From contig JBIOJM010000013.1 of assembly GCA_044450785.1 (NCBI GenBank), positions 1 through 64,000 of the forward strand: a stretch of DNA of 64,000 bases, in the 5' to 3' direction. Below, piece by piece: positions 19,484-29,664 of this stretch. Below the pieces are notes generated by a model that made no database searches, was not told the origin of the DNA, and was given only the letters and a program-made list of their open reading frames with translations. Source of the DNA: JBIOJM01 sp044450785. GTDB taxonomy: Bacteria > Planctomycetota > Planctomycetia > Isosphaerales > Isosphaeraceae. A program made the position numbers and the translations under genes. The number at the start of each line of letters is the position of its first letter. Position 1 is the stretch's first letter.

Positions 19484-20263
19484 GTGCCATCGCCGTTCCC
19501 CGGAATGGATCCGTACTTGGAAGGCTCGCTCTGGATGAGCGTCCATGCGCAGTTAGCCTCGGTCTTCATCCGACAGTTGAACCCTCAACTTGTGCCTCGT
19601 TATATCGCCTTGTCATCGCGCCGGTCTGTGATGGAGATGCCCGAGGATTTCGAAGTCTCCATCGGGCCGGCCTATCCCGATGTCGCCGTGCTCGAGCGGG
19701 GGCCGGCCGACGGGAGTCGCAGCGCCGTCGGGACGATTATCCCTCCTCTCCGCATGGAGACGCTCATGCGCACGCCGGTGCCTCATCTTACCGTCGAAAT
19801 CCGCGATGTCGAAAACCGGCAGCTCGTGACCGTGATTGAGGTCCTCTCTCCCACCAACAAGCGAGGAGAAGGATATGACGAGTACCGTGACAAGCGCGAT
19901 CGAATCCTCCGGAGCAGCACCCATCTGATCGAGATCGACCTGCTGCGCAAGGGACTCCGCATGCCGATGCGAGGAACACTGCCCTCCGTCCCGTTCTTCG
20001 TCTTCCTCAGCCGTGCCGGCCTGCGACCAGTGACTGAGGTCTGGCCGATTCCCCTGGATCAGCCGTTGCCTGAAATTCCCGTGCCCTTGCTCCCGGACGA
20101 CGCCGATGCAAAGCTGGACTTGCAGCGAGCGTTGACGACCGTCTACGACGAGTGTGAACTCAGATACATGATCGACTATTGTAAGTCCCCCGAGGTTCCG
20201 CTCTCACCCGAACAAGCTGCCTGGGTCGACGAACGTCTCCACGCCGTGGGCCTGCGTCATTAG
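19484..20263 (+). CDS. DUF4058 family protein
   Basis: 259 residues. The GTG at 19484 is preferred: GAAGGAG lies eight bases upstream and the protein then begins with the family N-terminus PSPFPGMDPYLEG. The conserved later blocks are TVIEVLSPTNKRGEGYDEYRDKR (read from about residue 123), LIEIDLLRKG and the C-terminal YDECELRYMIDY. The EVLSPxNK element resembles that of the Uma2 nuclease-like fold, but function is unproven. The family is common in cyanobacteria and planctomycetes. The gene lies between the PSCyt1 protein and the DUF1501 protein and could be a later insertion in that operon. Confidence 0.88.
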   Translation: MPSPFPGMDPYLEGSLWMSVHAQLASVFIRQLNPQLVPRYIALSSRRSVMEMPEDFEVSIGPAYPDVAVLERGPADGSRSAVGTIIPPLRMETLMRTPVPHLTVEIRDVENRQLVTVIEVLSPTNKRGEGYDEYRDKRDRILRSSTHLIEIDLLRKGLRMPMRGTLPSVPFFVFLSRAGLRPVTEVWPIPLDQPLPEIPVPLLPDDADAKLDLQRALTTVYDECELRYMIDYCKSPEVPLSPEQAAWVDERLHAVGLRH

Positions 20264-20291
20264 CGCGTAAGGAGACAGGAGGAGATCGATC

Positions 20292-21752
<1,461 letters not shown>

Positions 21753-21802
21753 TCTGTGTGCCTGGACGAGACGGTCACCAAGGAGTGATGAACGGAGGCC
21801 CT

Positions 21803-21940
21803 GTGAGTATCCCGACCGTTCAACTTTACCACCCGGACCGGGTCGAGGAGATCATCGATGCGTTCCTCACTTCGGTGACCCTGATCGACGCTGAACTTCG
21901 AAAGTACGCGAAAGCCGCACGAATGGGGGGCGTTCTCTAA
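21803..21940 (+). CDS. Small hypothetical protein (45 aa)
   Basis: A short frame begins at GTG 21803, with GGAGG at 21794-21798 (four bases away), and ends at TAA 21940. The peptide has an acidic helix-like middle (HPDRVEEIIDAFL) and a basic tail (LRKYAKAARMGGVL). An in-frame ATG at 21788 also exists. No family is recognised. It could be a genuine small protein or the tail of a degraded larger gene. Confidence 0.4.
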   Translation: MSIPTVQLYHPDRVEEIIDAFLTSVTLIDAELRKYAKAARMGGVL

Positions 21941-22023
21941 GCCAAGCCTCGGGATGATCGAGCCCGACCTGGGACAAACCGACGTTCGATCGATCAGAAT
22001 CATTCCCCACCCGGCGGGACACG

Positions 22024-22368
22024 ATGACGCAAGCCCAATCACCCACTCCTCCGACGTGGCGCACCCCAAGCTGGGCTCAGCTCCGGATCTGGCACCTTGC
22101 GCTGCTTGTCTTGTTCGTTGCGATCGCGATTGCCGACATCCAGGACCAGCGCATTCGTGAGCCCGTCCTGATCGCACTGGCCGCCGGGGGTCTCGTGTTG
22201 TATGGGCTCATCGGCTGGATCGGCTGGTGGGTCGTGCGTCGGTTCGAGGCACGCCTCGGCCCGATACTGCTGTTCACCCTCTACTCGGTCGCAATGGGTG
22301 TCCTCTTCCTGGTCGCGACCGTCATCTACCTCATCACCGCACACGTGTACCGCGGCGGCCGACTTTGA
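22024..22368 (+). CDS. Small three-helix membrane protein
   Basis: 114 residues. After a Pro/Thr-rich start it has three hydrophobic segments (about residues 24-40, 47-70 and 80-107), separated by short charged loops (DIQDQRIREP, RRFEARLG). This gives an inner-membrane protein with a short basic tail. No family is recognised. The gene stands alone between the DUF1501 gene and the convergent zinc-ribbon gene. Confidence 0.6.
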   Translation: MTQAQSPTPPTWRTPSWAQLRIWHLALLVLFVAIAIADIQDQRIREPVLIALAAGGLVLYGLIGWIGWWVVRRFEARLGPILLFTLYSVAMGVLFLVATVIYLITAHVYRGGRL

Positions 22369-22431
22369 GTTCGCGCTGGTTAAGGAGACATCACCAACCG
22401 AGCGGAAGTCAAATCATTGATGGTTGATGGC

Positions 22432-23535
22432 CTACCGCCGCGCGGGCCGGGTGGGCGCACTCGGTGCCGACGCGCAGCTTGAGCAGACGAGCCGGCCCTG
22501 GCGGGTGACGCCGAACTCGAACGTCGGACGGCGGCACTCAAGGCAGACGGCGGCTTCGATGCCTTCAACGAGGGGATCCCACACCCATTCCTGCCGGTCG
22601 ACGATTGACCCCGCCGAGGCCACGGCCACGCTCAAGAGCAGCTTCGGTTGCTGGATCACGAGCACGTTGAGCAGCCGCAACTGTACCTTCAACTGGCTCT
22701 TCCGGCGCAGCTCGGCGCTACGCAACTGCTCCTCGCGCGTGAGGGCCTCGAGCCGCTCGTTGAACCGCGCGGCATCGTCGCCCCGATTCCGAGCCTTCTG
22801 GGCCTGTTCTTCCACCTCGGCACGCAGGTCGCCGTAATAACGGCCAATGCGTCCAAGCTGGCGGTGTAGCCTCTCGCCGAGTTCGCGGTGATTCGTGTTG
22901 GCCATCGCCGACAGGGTCCGAACCACGCGGTCGCGCGCGATCGGGTAAGCCGCGGCCAGGCCCGGGTGGCTCGCTTCGGCCAGCGGCGACCAGGGCTTCT
23001 CGGCGAGGTGTGGACGATCGAGCAAACGCTCCACATGGCGCACCTGGCGGCCATGGTGCACATCGATCGCCACGGTCAGAAGGTCTTGCTCTTTCTGATC
23101 ACTTACAAAGGTCGCCTCGAACCAGAAAACCGCCTGGGGAAAATGCAGAGGCCGCGATCGCTCGAGCTTTAGCTCGAAGCCCGGGGGCAGCGTGACCGCG
23201 CGGCGCAGGCGATCTTCGAGTTCGCGTGGCGCGACGTTCAAGCCGACCATGTACAGCACGATGTGCCGCCCTCGGTTCACGGCATCGGCCAGGAGGCGAT
23301 CGACCAGCGGAGTCCCAAAGCTGGCAAGCTGTGCACCGGGATGCTCGGGAATCGCCTCGGGATCAAAGACCAGACGCACCATCTCCGGCTCCTCGCCGGC
23401 TCGCTGACCCGGCAGCATCAGGTCATAGACCTGCGGCTCGATCTCGTCCCACAGGCCGCCGGCGGCTTCCGAGTAATCTCGGAGAAACTCTTCCAGCGGT
23501 GTGTTGGAAGACTTCGTCATGTTTGCATCCATCAT
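22432..23535 (-). CDS. Hypothetical protein with C-terminal zinc ribbon, partner of SNF2 helicase
   Basis: 367 residues. The ATG at 23535 overlaps the TGA of the upstream helicase (ATGA), showing translational coupling. The first 200 residues form a mixed alpha/beta region with DLMLPGQRAGEEPEMVRLVFDP, edited here as a descriptive landmark in two parts: DLMLPGQRAGEE and MVRLVFDPEA. The middle (about 210-290) is a long charged helical stretch, probably a coiled coil. The C-terminus has CLEC and CSSC, a four-Cys zinc ribbon. No named family is recognised. The coupling implies that it acts with the helicase on DNA or RNA-polymerase complexes. Confidence 0.75.
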   Translation of the reverse strand: MMDANMTKSSNTPLEEFLRDYSEAAGGLWDEIEPQVYDLMLPGQRAGEEPEMVRLVFDPEAIPEHPGAQLASFGTPLVDRLLADAVNRGRHIVLYMVGLNVAPRELEDRLRRAVTLPPGFELKLERSRPLHFPQAVFWFEATFVSDQKEQDLLTVAIDVHHGRQVRHVERLLDRPHLAEKPWSPLAEASHPGLAAAYPIARDRVVRTLSAMANTNHRELGERLHRQLGRIGRYYGDLRAEVEEQAQKARNRGDDAARFNERLEALTREEQLRSAELRRKSQLKVQLRLLNVLVIQQPKLLLSVAVASAGSIVDRQEWVWDPLVEGIEAAVCLECRRPTFEFGVTRQGRLVCSSCASAPSAPTRPARR

Positions 23536-25613
23536 TGATCGGGGGCGAACCGGTTGCCGAATAGCTTGTCGTCCAGGGCGCGCTGCTCGAAATAGGCTCG
23601 CTTGGCGTCGAGCAGGCGGTCGCCCAAGTCCTCGATCCGGCGGGCGAAGTCGTCGTGGTCGGCTGATTCGGCCCAGAGGTCGGCCACGACATCCTGGAAT
23701 TCGCGTTCGTCGTCGAGGTTGCCCAGGATCATGTCGACCTCGCCGATGACCAGCTCGAACATGTTCAGCTTGGCCTCCAGGAGGTGGAGCACGGCGGCCT
23801 CGAGGGTATTGGCGGCGACCAGGTTGAACACGTAGACGTCGTGGGTCTGGCCGATTCGGCTGAGCCGCCCGATCCGCTGCTCGATCTTCATCGGGTTCCA
23901 GGGCAGATCGAAGTTGCAGACGGCGTGAGCGAACTGGAGGTTGCGTCCCTCGCTGCCGGCCTCGGTGCACAACAAGAGCCGCGCTGGCCCGCGAAACCGC
24001 TCGATGGCCGCCTCCTTTTCCAGCCGCGAAAGGCCGCCGTGGAACACCGCCACAGCATGCCCGGCTTCCGTGAGCCGTCGTTGAATCAGGTCCTGGGTGG
24101 CCCGGAACTGGGTGAAGATGACCATCTTGTCGCCGGATTCGTCAAGCAGACCCAAGAGCCGGCCGACCTTGGTACTCTCTTGTTGTGCGAGCGCGCGGTC
24201 GGCCAGGTCGACAAGCCGCGTCCGATCGGCGGCCGGCAGTTTGGGTTGGTCGGCGATTTTCCGGAGGGTCCCGGCCGCCGCCTGGCTGGAACTGCCCATC
24301 GCCATCTGAAGACTCAAAAGAGCCATGCGGTTCAAGGCCCCGCTCTCCTTGGCCTGGGCTGCGCGGAGATGGCCGCGCACAAACGCGGTCACGTCCTCGT
24401 AAAGGGAATGCTCCGGGGGCGAAAGCCGCAGGTATTCGGTTTTCGCCCACCGGCGCGTGAACTGCAAGCCCACCGTGCTCCGGCGGTTGCGGATCATCAC
24501 CTCCGCCAGCAGGCCGTGCAGCTCGTCCAGGTTGCGCGGGGTCAGCTTGTCCCGCTTGTCGACGAAATGACGCTGGAACTGCCGCGCGGTACTCAAGAGC
24601 CCCGGCTCCAGCAGCGTGACCAGGTTGAACAGCTCCTCGAGGTTGTTCTGCACGGGAGTCGCCGTCAGAAGCAGGATGAATTGTTTCTGGACTTCGCTGG
24701 CAAATTTCCAGACCTGAGTGTTGCGATTGCGAAGGTGATGTGCTTCATCCACGATCACCATGTCCCATCGCCGGGCCAGGATTGGCGATCGGTGCGGCTC
24801 ACGCTTCGCCGTATGGATCGATGCGATCACGCGGTCGAACTCGCTCCAGGCGCCTGGCCCACCAGCCCGGAACGCCGGATCGTCGTGGCTGATCAGCTCC
24901 ACCGAGAACTTGCGCCGCATTTCCCCTTGCCACTGCTCGATCAAGGACGGCGGCACCAGAACCAGGACCGAGCGGACCAGTCCCCGGATCATCAGCTCCG
25001 ACAGGATGAGGCCGGCCTCAATCGTCTTGCCCAGGCCCACTTCGTCGCACAACATGGCCCGGCCTCGGAACCGTCTCAAAACGGTGTTGGCCGTGCGGAT
25101 CTGGTGTTCGAGCAGCTCGATGTCACGTACCAACGGCAGCGCGATGAGCCGGTCGAACCCGGCATGCGTGGCCAGTCGAGCTGCTTGCAGCGCCAGGTCG
25201 AAGTCGTCGATGCCAGCCGGCGACTCGCTCGTCTGCTGGACGACCGACCAGTCATTCAGGTCGAGAACGATGGGAACGCCTTGTTCCGTAACCACCTCGC
25301 CGTTGGCCGGCTGGGGTATCTTCGGATCGACGATCAGCCGGAAACGACCTGGCTCTCGATATTCGAGCCACAAAGCAGCAGACGCACAGACGATCTCGCT
25401 CAGCTCGGGGATGACGAACGAACTCGACGCAGCATCGAACGCCGACTTCAGGGGATGCCCCATGGCGTTCTCGATCTGTTCGATCGCGAATCCGTCGGGT
25501 CCCAGAACCAAAGGAACGCTCAGCCGCTCGGGCGCGCCCGTCAGGGTGACTTCAAAACGATCGCCTGGCTCCAGGCCCGTGATCGCTGGAGATGCTTTAA
25601 CAAGAGTTGCCAT
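23532..25613 (-). CDS. SNF2/RapA-like DEAD/DEAH helicase
   Basis: 693 residues. A family-specific N-terminal segment (1-150) precedes the two RecA lobes. Motifs seen are CDEVGLGKTIEAG (I), VLVPPSLIEQW (Ia), VIVDEAHHLRN (II, DEAH), LLTATPVQNN (III), then in lobe two KMVIFTQFRATQDL, LLCTEAGSEGRNLQFA (V) and QRIGRLSRIGQTHDV (VI). The length and the QIRTANTVLRRFRGRAMLC segment are like RapA/HepA-type remodelers. The downstream zinc-ribbon gene overlaps its stop codon. A role in chromosome or transcription-complex remodelling, or in defence, is possible; the sequence does not decide. Confidence 0.92.
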   Translation of the reverse strand: MATLVKASPAITGLEPGDRFEVTLTGAPERLSVPLVLGPDGFAIEQIENAMGHPLKSAFDAASSSFVIPELSEIVCASAALWLEYREPGRFRLIVDPKIPQPANGEVVTEQGVPIVLDLNDWSVVQQTSESPAGIDDFDLALQAARLATHAGFDRLIALPLVRDIELLEHQIRTANTVLRRFRGRAMLCDEVGLGKTIEAGLILSELMIRGLVRSVLVLVPPSLIEQWQGEMRRKFSVELISHDDPAFRAGGPGAWSEFDRVIASIHTAKREPHRSPILARRWDMVIVDEAHHLRNRNTQVWKFASEVQKQFILLLTATPVQNNLEELFNLVTLLEPGLLSTARQFQRHFVDKRDKLTPRNLDELHGLLAEVMIRNRRSTVGLQFTRRWAKTEYLRLSPPEHSLYEDVTAFVRGHLRAAQAKESGALNRMALLSLQMAMGSSSQAAAGTLRKIADQPKLPAADRTRLVDLADRALAQQESTKVGRLLGLLDESGDKMVIFTQFRATQDLIQRRLTEAGHAVAVFHGGLSRLEKEAAIERFRGPARLLLCTEAGSEGRNLQFAHAVCNFDLPWNPMKIEQRIGRLSRIGQTHDVYVFNLVAANTLEAAVLHLLEAKLNMFELVIGEVDMILGNLDDEREFQDVVADLWAESADHDDFARRIEDLGDRLLDAKRAYFEQRALDDKLFGNRFAPDQ

Positions 25614-25739
25614 CTCAATTTAACTTCGCTCCATCATGCAGCCCCGAGGACTTGTCGTAATCCGATCGTCAGAGGACAGGGTTGACCCATGGGGCGAACC
25701 CAAATATCGCGGGCCGGACCGCTAGTGTGACTTGACCCC

Positions 25740-25768
25740 TTGACAGACGCAAGACGAGCTCCTATTCT
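25740..25768 (+). promoter_or_regulatory. Sigma70-type promoter of the BlaI-M56 operon
   Basis: TTGACA at 25740-25745 (perfect -35), a 17-base spacer, and TATTCT at 25763-25768 (4 of 6 to TATAAT). The expected start site falls at about 25775, inside the first operator copy. The ATG of the repressor is at 25825. Confidence 0.65.
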
Positions 25769-25772
25769 GAAC

Positions 25773-25809
25773 TCAGACAAAACGACTGAAAGTTCAGACA
25801 AAACGACTG
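25773..25809 (+). promoter_or_regulatory. Tandem operator repeats for the BlaI-type repressor
   Basis: Two identical 16-base copies, TCAGACAAAACGACTG, lie at 25773-25788 and 25794-25809 with a 21-base period, two helical turns. Each copy contains an imperfect palindrome with CAGnC and GnCTG half-sites, five bases apart. They cover the predicted start site, so repressor binding would block initiation. The assignment to BlaI is from location and symmetry. Confidence 0.65.
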
Positions 25810-25824
25810 CAAGCGAGAAAAATC

Positions 25825-26322
25825 ATGGGGCGGCCCGCCCAGGACATCACCGAGTCGGAGCTGTCCGTCTTGCGGATCCTGTGGGACCGGGGAACGGCGA
25901 CGATCCGGCAATTGACCGGCGTCTTGTATCCCCGGGGCGAGGCGGCCCAGTATGCCACGGTCCAGAAGCTGCTCGATCGGATGGAGGCCAAGGGTTACGT
26001 GCGGCGCGATCGAACGCTGTTCGTCCACGTGTTCGCGGCGGTCCTGGACCGCGACGAGCTGATCGGCCGCCGGCTCCGTTCGCTGGCCGAGATGCTGTGC
26101 GAAGGCTCGCTCACACCGCTCTTGACTCACCTGGCGCGGGCCAAGGACCTGACCGGCGAGGATCGCCTGGCGCTGCGGGCGATCATGGACGAGGCCGAGC
26201 TCGATACCGACATCCTCGAGATCGACCATGGCACGGACTCCGTGGTGAGATCGTTCGAAGAAACAACGCGGCCGACCCGCCACCGCTCGCCCGGCGGTGG
26301 GCGCGGGGGCACTGTCCGTTGA
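25825..26322 (+). CDS. BlaI/MecI/CopY-type winged-helix repressor
   Basis: 165 residues. The winged-helix start is typical (ITESELSVLRILWDRG, then ATIRQLTGVLYPRGEAAQYATVQKLLDRMEAKGYV read as separate helices: TIRQLTGVL and YATVQKLLDRMEAKGYV). The following VRRDRTLFVHVFAAVLDRD is the wing. The C-terminal half matches the dimerisation helix region and ends in a basic Gly/Arg tail. It lies 36 bases before an M56 peptidase gene. By analogy with BlaI-BlaR1 it is expected to repress this operon until the membrane peptidase triggers its removal. Confidence 0.9.
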   Translation: MGRPAQDITESELSVLRILWDRGTATIRQLTGVLYPRGEAAQYATVQKLLDRMEAKGYVRRDRTLFVHVFAAVLDRDELIGRRLRSLAEMLCEGSLTPLLTHLARAKDLTGEDRLALRAIMDEAELDTDILEIDHGTDSVVRSFEETTRPTRHRSPGGGRGGTVR

Positions 26323-26358
26323 CGACGACCATGAGCACCGTGAGGAGGCTTCCCTTTC

Positions 26359-29300
26359 ATGGAATCGCTCGTGCATGCCATGCTGAGCAACGCTCTGGCC
26401 GCGACCGTTTTGGCGGTGGTCGTGGCGGGCCTGGGCTGGGCTTGCCGCCGCCCCGCTTTGATCCATGGCCTTTGGTTGGTGGTCATGATCAAGCTCGTCA
26501 CGCCGCCGGTCGTGCCCGTGTTGTTGCCTATCGCCGTGGGGGTCGTGCCGGCCGGAACACGCGCCGCTGAAGTTCACTCCGATCGGGATCGAGGACCGGC
26601 CAGAATACGGCCGGACCTCGATGCTGGTGTCGCCGGCGAGCCGCGCTTCCTCGAGCTCCCCTTCCACGCGGAGCCGGCCCGGCCGGATTCCACACGGCCG
26701 GATCTGGAAACAGGTGCCGGAGCGACGCCCTTCGTTAACGCACGCCCCGAAGACCCAAGCGTCACGTTCGTCCTGCCGGCCGCGTTGAGGTGGGAGCATC
26801 TGGTCCTGAGCCTGGTCCTGTCGGGCGCACTCGGTTGGTGGACACTCGCGACCGTGCGGATCGTCCGGTTCCAGCGCGTGCTCCGCGACGTGCGGCCGTT
26901 GCCCGGGGACTGGCAAGCCCGGACCGACGAGCTGGCCGAGCGGCTTGGCCTGGCCCGCCCACCGGCGGTCTGCCTGGTGCCGGGTCGGGTGCCCCCCATG
27001 CTCTGGGCGATCGGCGCCCGCCCGCGGCTCTTGGTGCCATCCCAGCTCTGGGCGACGATGAGCGCGGACGAGCGAACGTCGCTTCTACTCCACGAGCTGG
27101 CGCACCTGAGGCGGCGCGACCACTGGGTCCGCTGGCTCGAGCTGATCGTGGCCGGGCTTTACTGGTGGCTCCCGGCCGCCTGGTGGATCCGCCGCTCGTT
27201 GCGCGAGGCTGAGGAACAGTGCTGCGACGCCTGGGTCATCTGGGCGATGCCCAGGGGAGCCAAGACTTACGCCGCCGCATTGCTCGCGGCCCTCGAATTC
27301 GTCTCGGGTGCCCGAACCGCCCCGGTCGCCGCGTCGGCCACCAGCGGAAACGGGCATGTTTCTTGCTTGAAAAGGAGGTTGCGAATGATCGTGCGTGCCG
27401 AAACCCCAAAGGGCCTCTCCTGGGCCGGACGTCTGGCCGTGATGGGCACGGCCGCCCTGCTTCTACCTCTGGCGCCAAGCTGGGCCCAAAAGGACGACCC
27501 AGCGAAGCCACCAGCCGCGCGGGACCGGCTGATCACGGACGACGACTCCAAGGCAAATGTCGACAAGGTCGAGAAGCTCAAAGAGCAGTACGGAGAATTG
27601 CTGAAGGAGCGGCGGACAAACCTGAGGAAGCTTGCCCAAACCGTCGGGTCGGATGACCGCCAGACGCTGGCGTACAGGCAACAAATTGCGATGGAACACC
27701 TGGCGTACGTCAGGAAGGACTTGGAGGATGTCCAGTCGCAGAAACGAAAGGTGCAAGCCCGGCTCAAGGCGCAACGGCCCAAAGAGCCCCGCGGGGAGAC
27801 CTCGGCCCCGCCGGCCACCGAGGCCGACATCAACGCGTGGATCGATGGAAAGCCGAGCATCGCCAGCCTCATTGCCAAGCTCGCTCAAGACGAACAGAAA
27901 TTGAACTCGGAGACCGCCCATCGTCGGTTGGCCGCGCGGAACCCGTCCGGGGACCCGTTGCTGAAACGGATGCAGAGAGATGTGGCCGCGACCCAGAAAT
28001 TGCTCAAGAGCAAGCGAGCGGCGCTGCGCCCCATCGCCATCGAGCAGCTCCAGCAGAAGCACCGTGGCGATCAGGCCACACGGGGCGATGGGATCGAGCA
28101 GGAGCTGGCGATGCTCGACGACCTCGAGCAACGCTTGAGCGCTGAGATCAACTCCATCTCCAAGGAGATGAACAGCAAGAATTTGAACAGCGACGAGCAG
28201 CTCGAGAATCGCATCAGTGACAAGCTCATGAAAGACCCCGACGTGGTCGCCCGCAGCCGGGAGCTCCAAGAAGCAAAGGAGCGACTGGATCGTGTCAAAG
28301 CGCAGGCGCGGCAGGTCAACGACCCGGCGCAGCGCGCAGCCGAGAAGCAACACAAGAAAGCATTGGAGCAGTACACCGAGCTCTTGAATGTCAAGGACAA
28401 GGAGCTTCGCGCCCGGCTGTCCCAAGATGACGACAAGGACGACGACGCCAAGAAGAACAAAGGTCAGGACGCGGCCGAGCGGCTCGAGGAACATGTGAAG
28501 GACCTGATCGACAAGCTCGGCAAGGAGCTTGGACCGGTCGGCGAGGAGATCCGCAAGGCCCTGGAGCAGGCCGTGCGCGAGGTCCATCAATCGCTTGAAA
28601 AGGAGGGGGTATCGGTCGAGGACCTACGCCGGGCACTGGAAAGGTCTCACGAGAAGCTACGCGGGGCCGTCGAGAAAGGCGGTCCGGTCAATGAGGAAAT
28701 GCGCAAGGCGATGGAACGCGCTCGCGAGGAAATGCGCAAGGCGACGGAACGCGCTCGCGAGGAAATGCGCGAGGCCATGGAAGACTCACGCAAGGAGATG
28801 CGCGAGGCCATGCGGAACCGGCTCGAAGCCGCGCGCGAACGTCAGCATGAGCTGGCGAAGAAGAATCAGCCGGAGAGCGAGCGAGCGAAGGCAGACTCTT
28901 CGGAACGCGAACGCCTCAAGGCTGAGGCGGAGAAACGTGCCGCCAAGGACGGTGAGGGACAACCAAACCGCGAGGAGCTGAATACCGCTCGCCAGGAGAT
29001 CCGCCAACTGGAACAGCAGTTACGTCAAGCGACCCGCCGGCTCGAGCAGCTTCAACGCAGGGAATCGCTCCGGAACGCGGCCCCGCGCCGCCCAGGACGC
29101 CCTGACAGCCCGCGCGCGGAGACCGCTCCGCCCCAGGACCCGACTGCCCCACGTGCGGAGACCGCTCGGTCGCCTCGATCCCCAGTCCCGCCGACTGCTC
29201 CCGCAACCCCCGCACGCCCAGCGCAACCGAACGCCCGGCGACCCTCGTCTCCCCCTCGCGGACCTGAAGCCAACGACGGTGGAGGGCCACGACGTGGCGA

Positions 29301-29475
29301 CAGGTTCGGCGTACCGCCCAACTTTGAGCATCGGTTCCAAGAGCTCGATGACAAGCTGGATCGACTCCTCAAGGAGCTCGAGAAGATGAAAAATGAAAAG
29401 AAGCCGAATGAGATCAGGGAGCCGAGAGCGCGCGTCGCCCGGCCAGCCCAGCCGGGTGGGCCAACAGCGTTCTGA
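26359..29475 (+). CDS. M56 (BlaR1-like) membrane peptidase with long coiled-coil tail
   Basis: 1038 residues. The N-terminal third has hydrophobic helices (residues 10-60 and 135-160) and the zinc-peptidase motif HELAHLRRRDHW, with His245 and His249 as ligands. More membrane segments follow near 275 and 355-375. After residue 385 the protein is a very long charged coiled coil. It includes four 11-residue repeats beginning at 28693. The tail ends in a Pro/Arg/Ala-rich segment. No penicillin-binding sensor domain is present, so the coiled coil replaces the usual BlaR1 sensor. The adjacent BlaI-type gene supports a signalling role. Confidence 0.88.
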   Translation: MESLVHAMLSNALAATVLAVVVAGLGWACRRPALIHGLWLVVMIKLVTPPVVPVLLPIAVGVVPAGTRAAEVHSDRDRGPARIRPDLDAGVAGEPRFLELPFHAEPARPDSTRPDLETGAGATPFVNARPEDPSVTFVLPAALRWEHLVLSLVLSGALGWWTLATVRIVRFQRVLRDVRPLPGDWQARTDELAERLGLARPPAVCLVPGRVPPMLWAIGARPRLLVPSQLWATMSADERTSLLLHELAHLRRRDHWVRWLELIVAGLYWWLPAAWWIRRSLREAEEQCCDAWVIWAMPRGAKTYAAALLAALEFVSGARTAPVAASATSGNGHVSCLKRRLRMIVRAETPKGLSWAGRLAVMGTAALLLPLAPSWAQKDDPAKPPAARDRLITDDDSKANVDKVEKLKEQYGELLKERRTNLRKLAQTVGSDDRQTLAYRQQIAMEHLAYVRKDLEDVQSQKRKVQARLKAQRPKEPRGETSAPPATEADINAWIDGKPSIASLIAKLAQDEQKLNSETAHRRLAARNPSGDPLLKRMQRDVAATQKLLKSKRAALRPIAIEQLQQKHRGDQATRGDGIEQELAMLDDLEQRLSAEINSISKEMNSKNLNSDEQLENRISDKLMKDPDVVARSRELQEAKERLDRVKAQARQVNDPAQRAAEKQHKKALEQYTELLNVKDKELRARLSQDDDKDDDAKKNKGQDAAERLEEHVKDLIDKLGKELGPVGEEIRKALEQAVREVHQSLEKEGVSVEDLRRALERSHEKLRGAVEKGGPVNEEMRKAMERAREEMRKATERAREEMREAMEDSRKEMREAMRNRLEAARERQHELAKKNQPESERAKADSSERERLKAEAEKRAAKDGEGQPNREELNTARQEIRQLEQQLRQATRRLEQLQRRESLRNAAPRRPGRPDSPRAETAPPQDPTAPRAETARSPRSPVPPTAPATPARPAQPNARRPSSPPRGPEANDGGGPRRGDRFGVPPNFEHRFQELDDKLDRLLKELEKMKNEKKPNEIREPRARVARPAQPGGPTAF
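28693..28824 (+). repeat. Four 33-bp tandem repeats in the M56 coiled coil
   Basis: Units start at 28693, 28726, 28759 and 28792. Each encodes 11 residues close to EEMRKAMERAR; the fourth is the most diverged. An 11-residue (hendecad) period suits a right-handed coiled coil. The near identity of the first two units indicates recent duplication. Confidence 0.8.
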
Positions 29476-29664
29476 GACGAAGCAAGTAGAAAGCCCCATC
29501 CCATCGGGATCAGGGACTCACGGCACACCCGAGCCGGCCCGGCCCGCGACCATCGCAGGATGGCACGGCCGGGCTCGGCGCGGTATGGTCCGTTTACGGC
29601 CGCCCATCACGGTCTTCAGGTCCAGTAGCCCGACCGATGAGCGACCGAGAGGGAGTATTCTCAG

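Noticed and set aside
23784..25685. 633-codon open frame on the plus strand
   Set aside because: It is fully antisense to the SNF2 helicase, which has all helicase motifs; long antisense frames are expected in GC-rich coding DNA.
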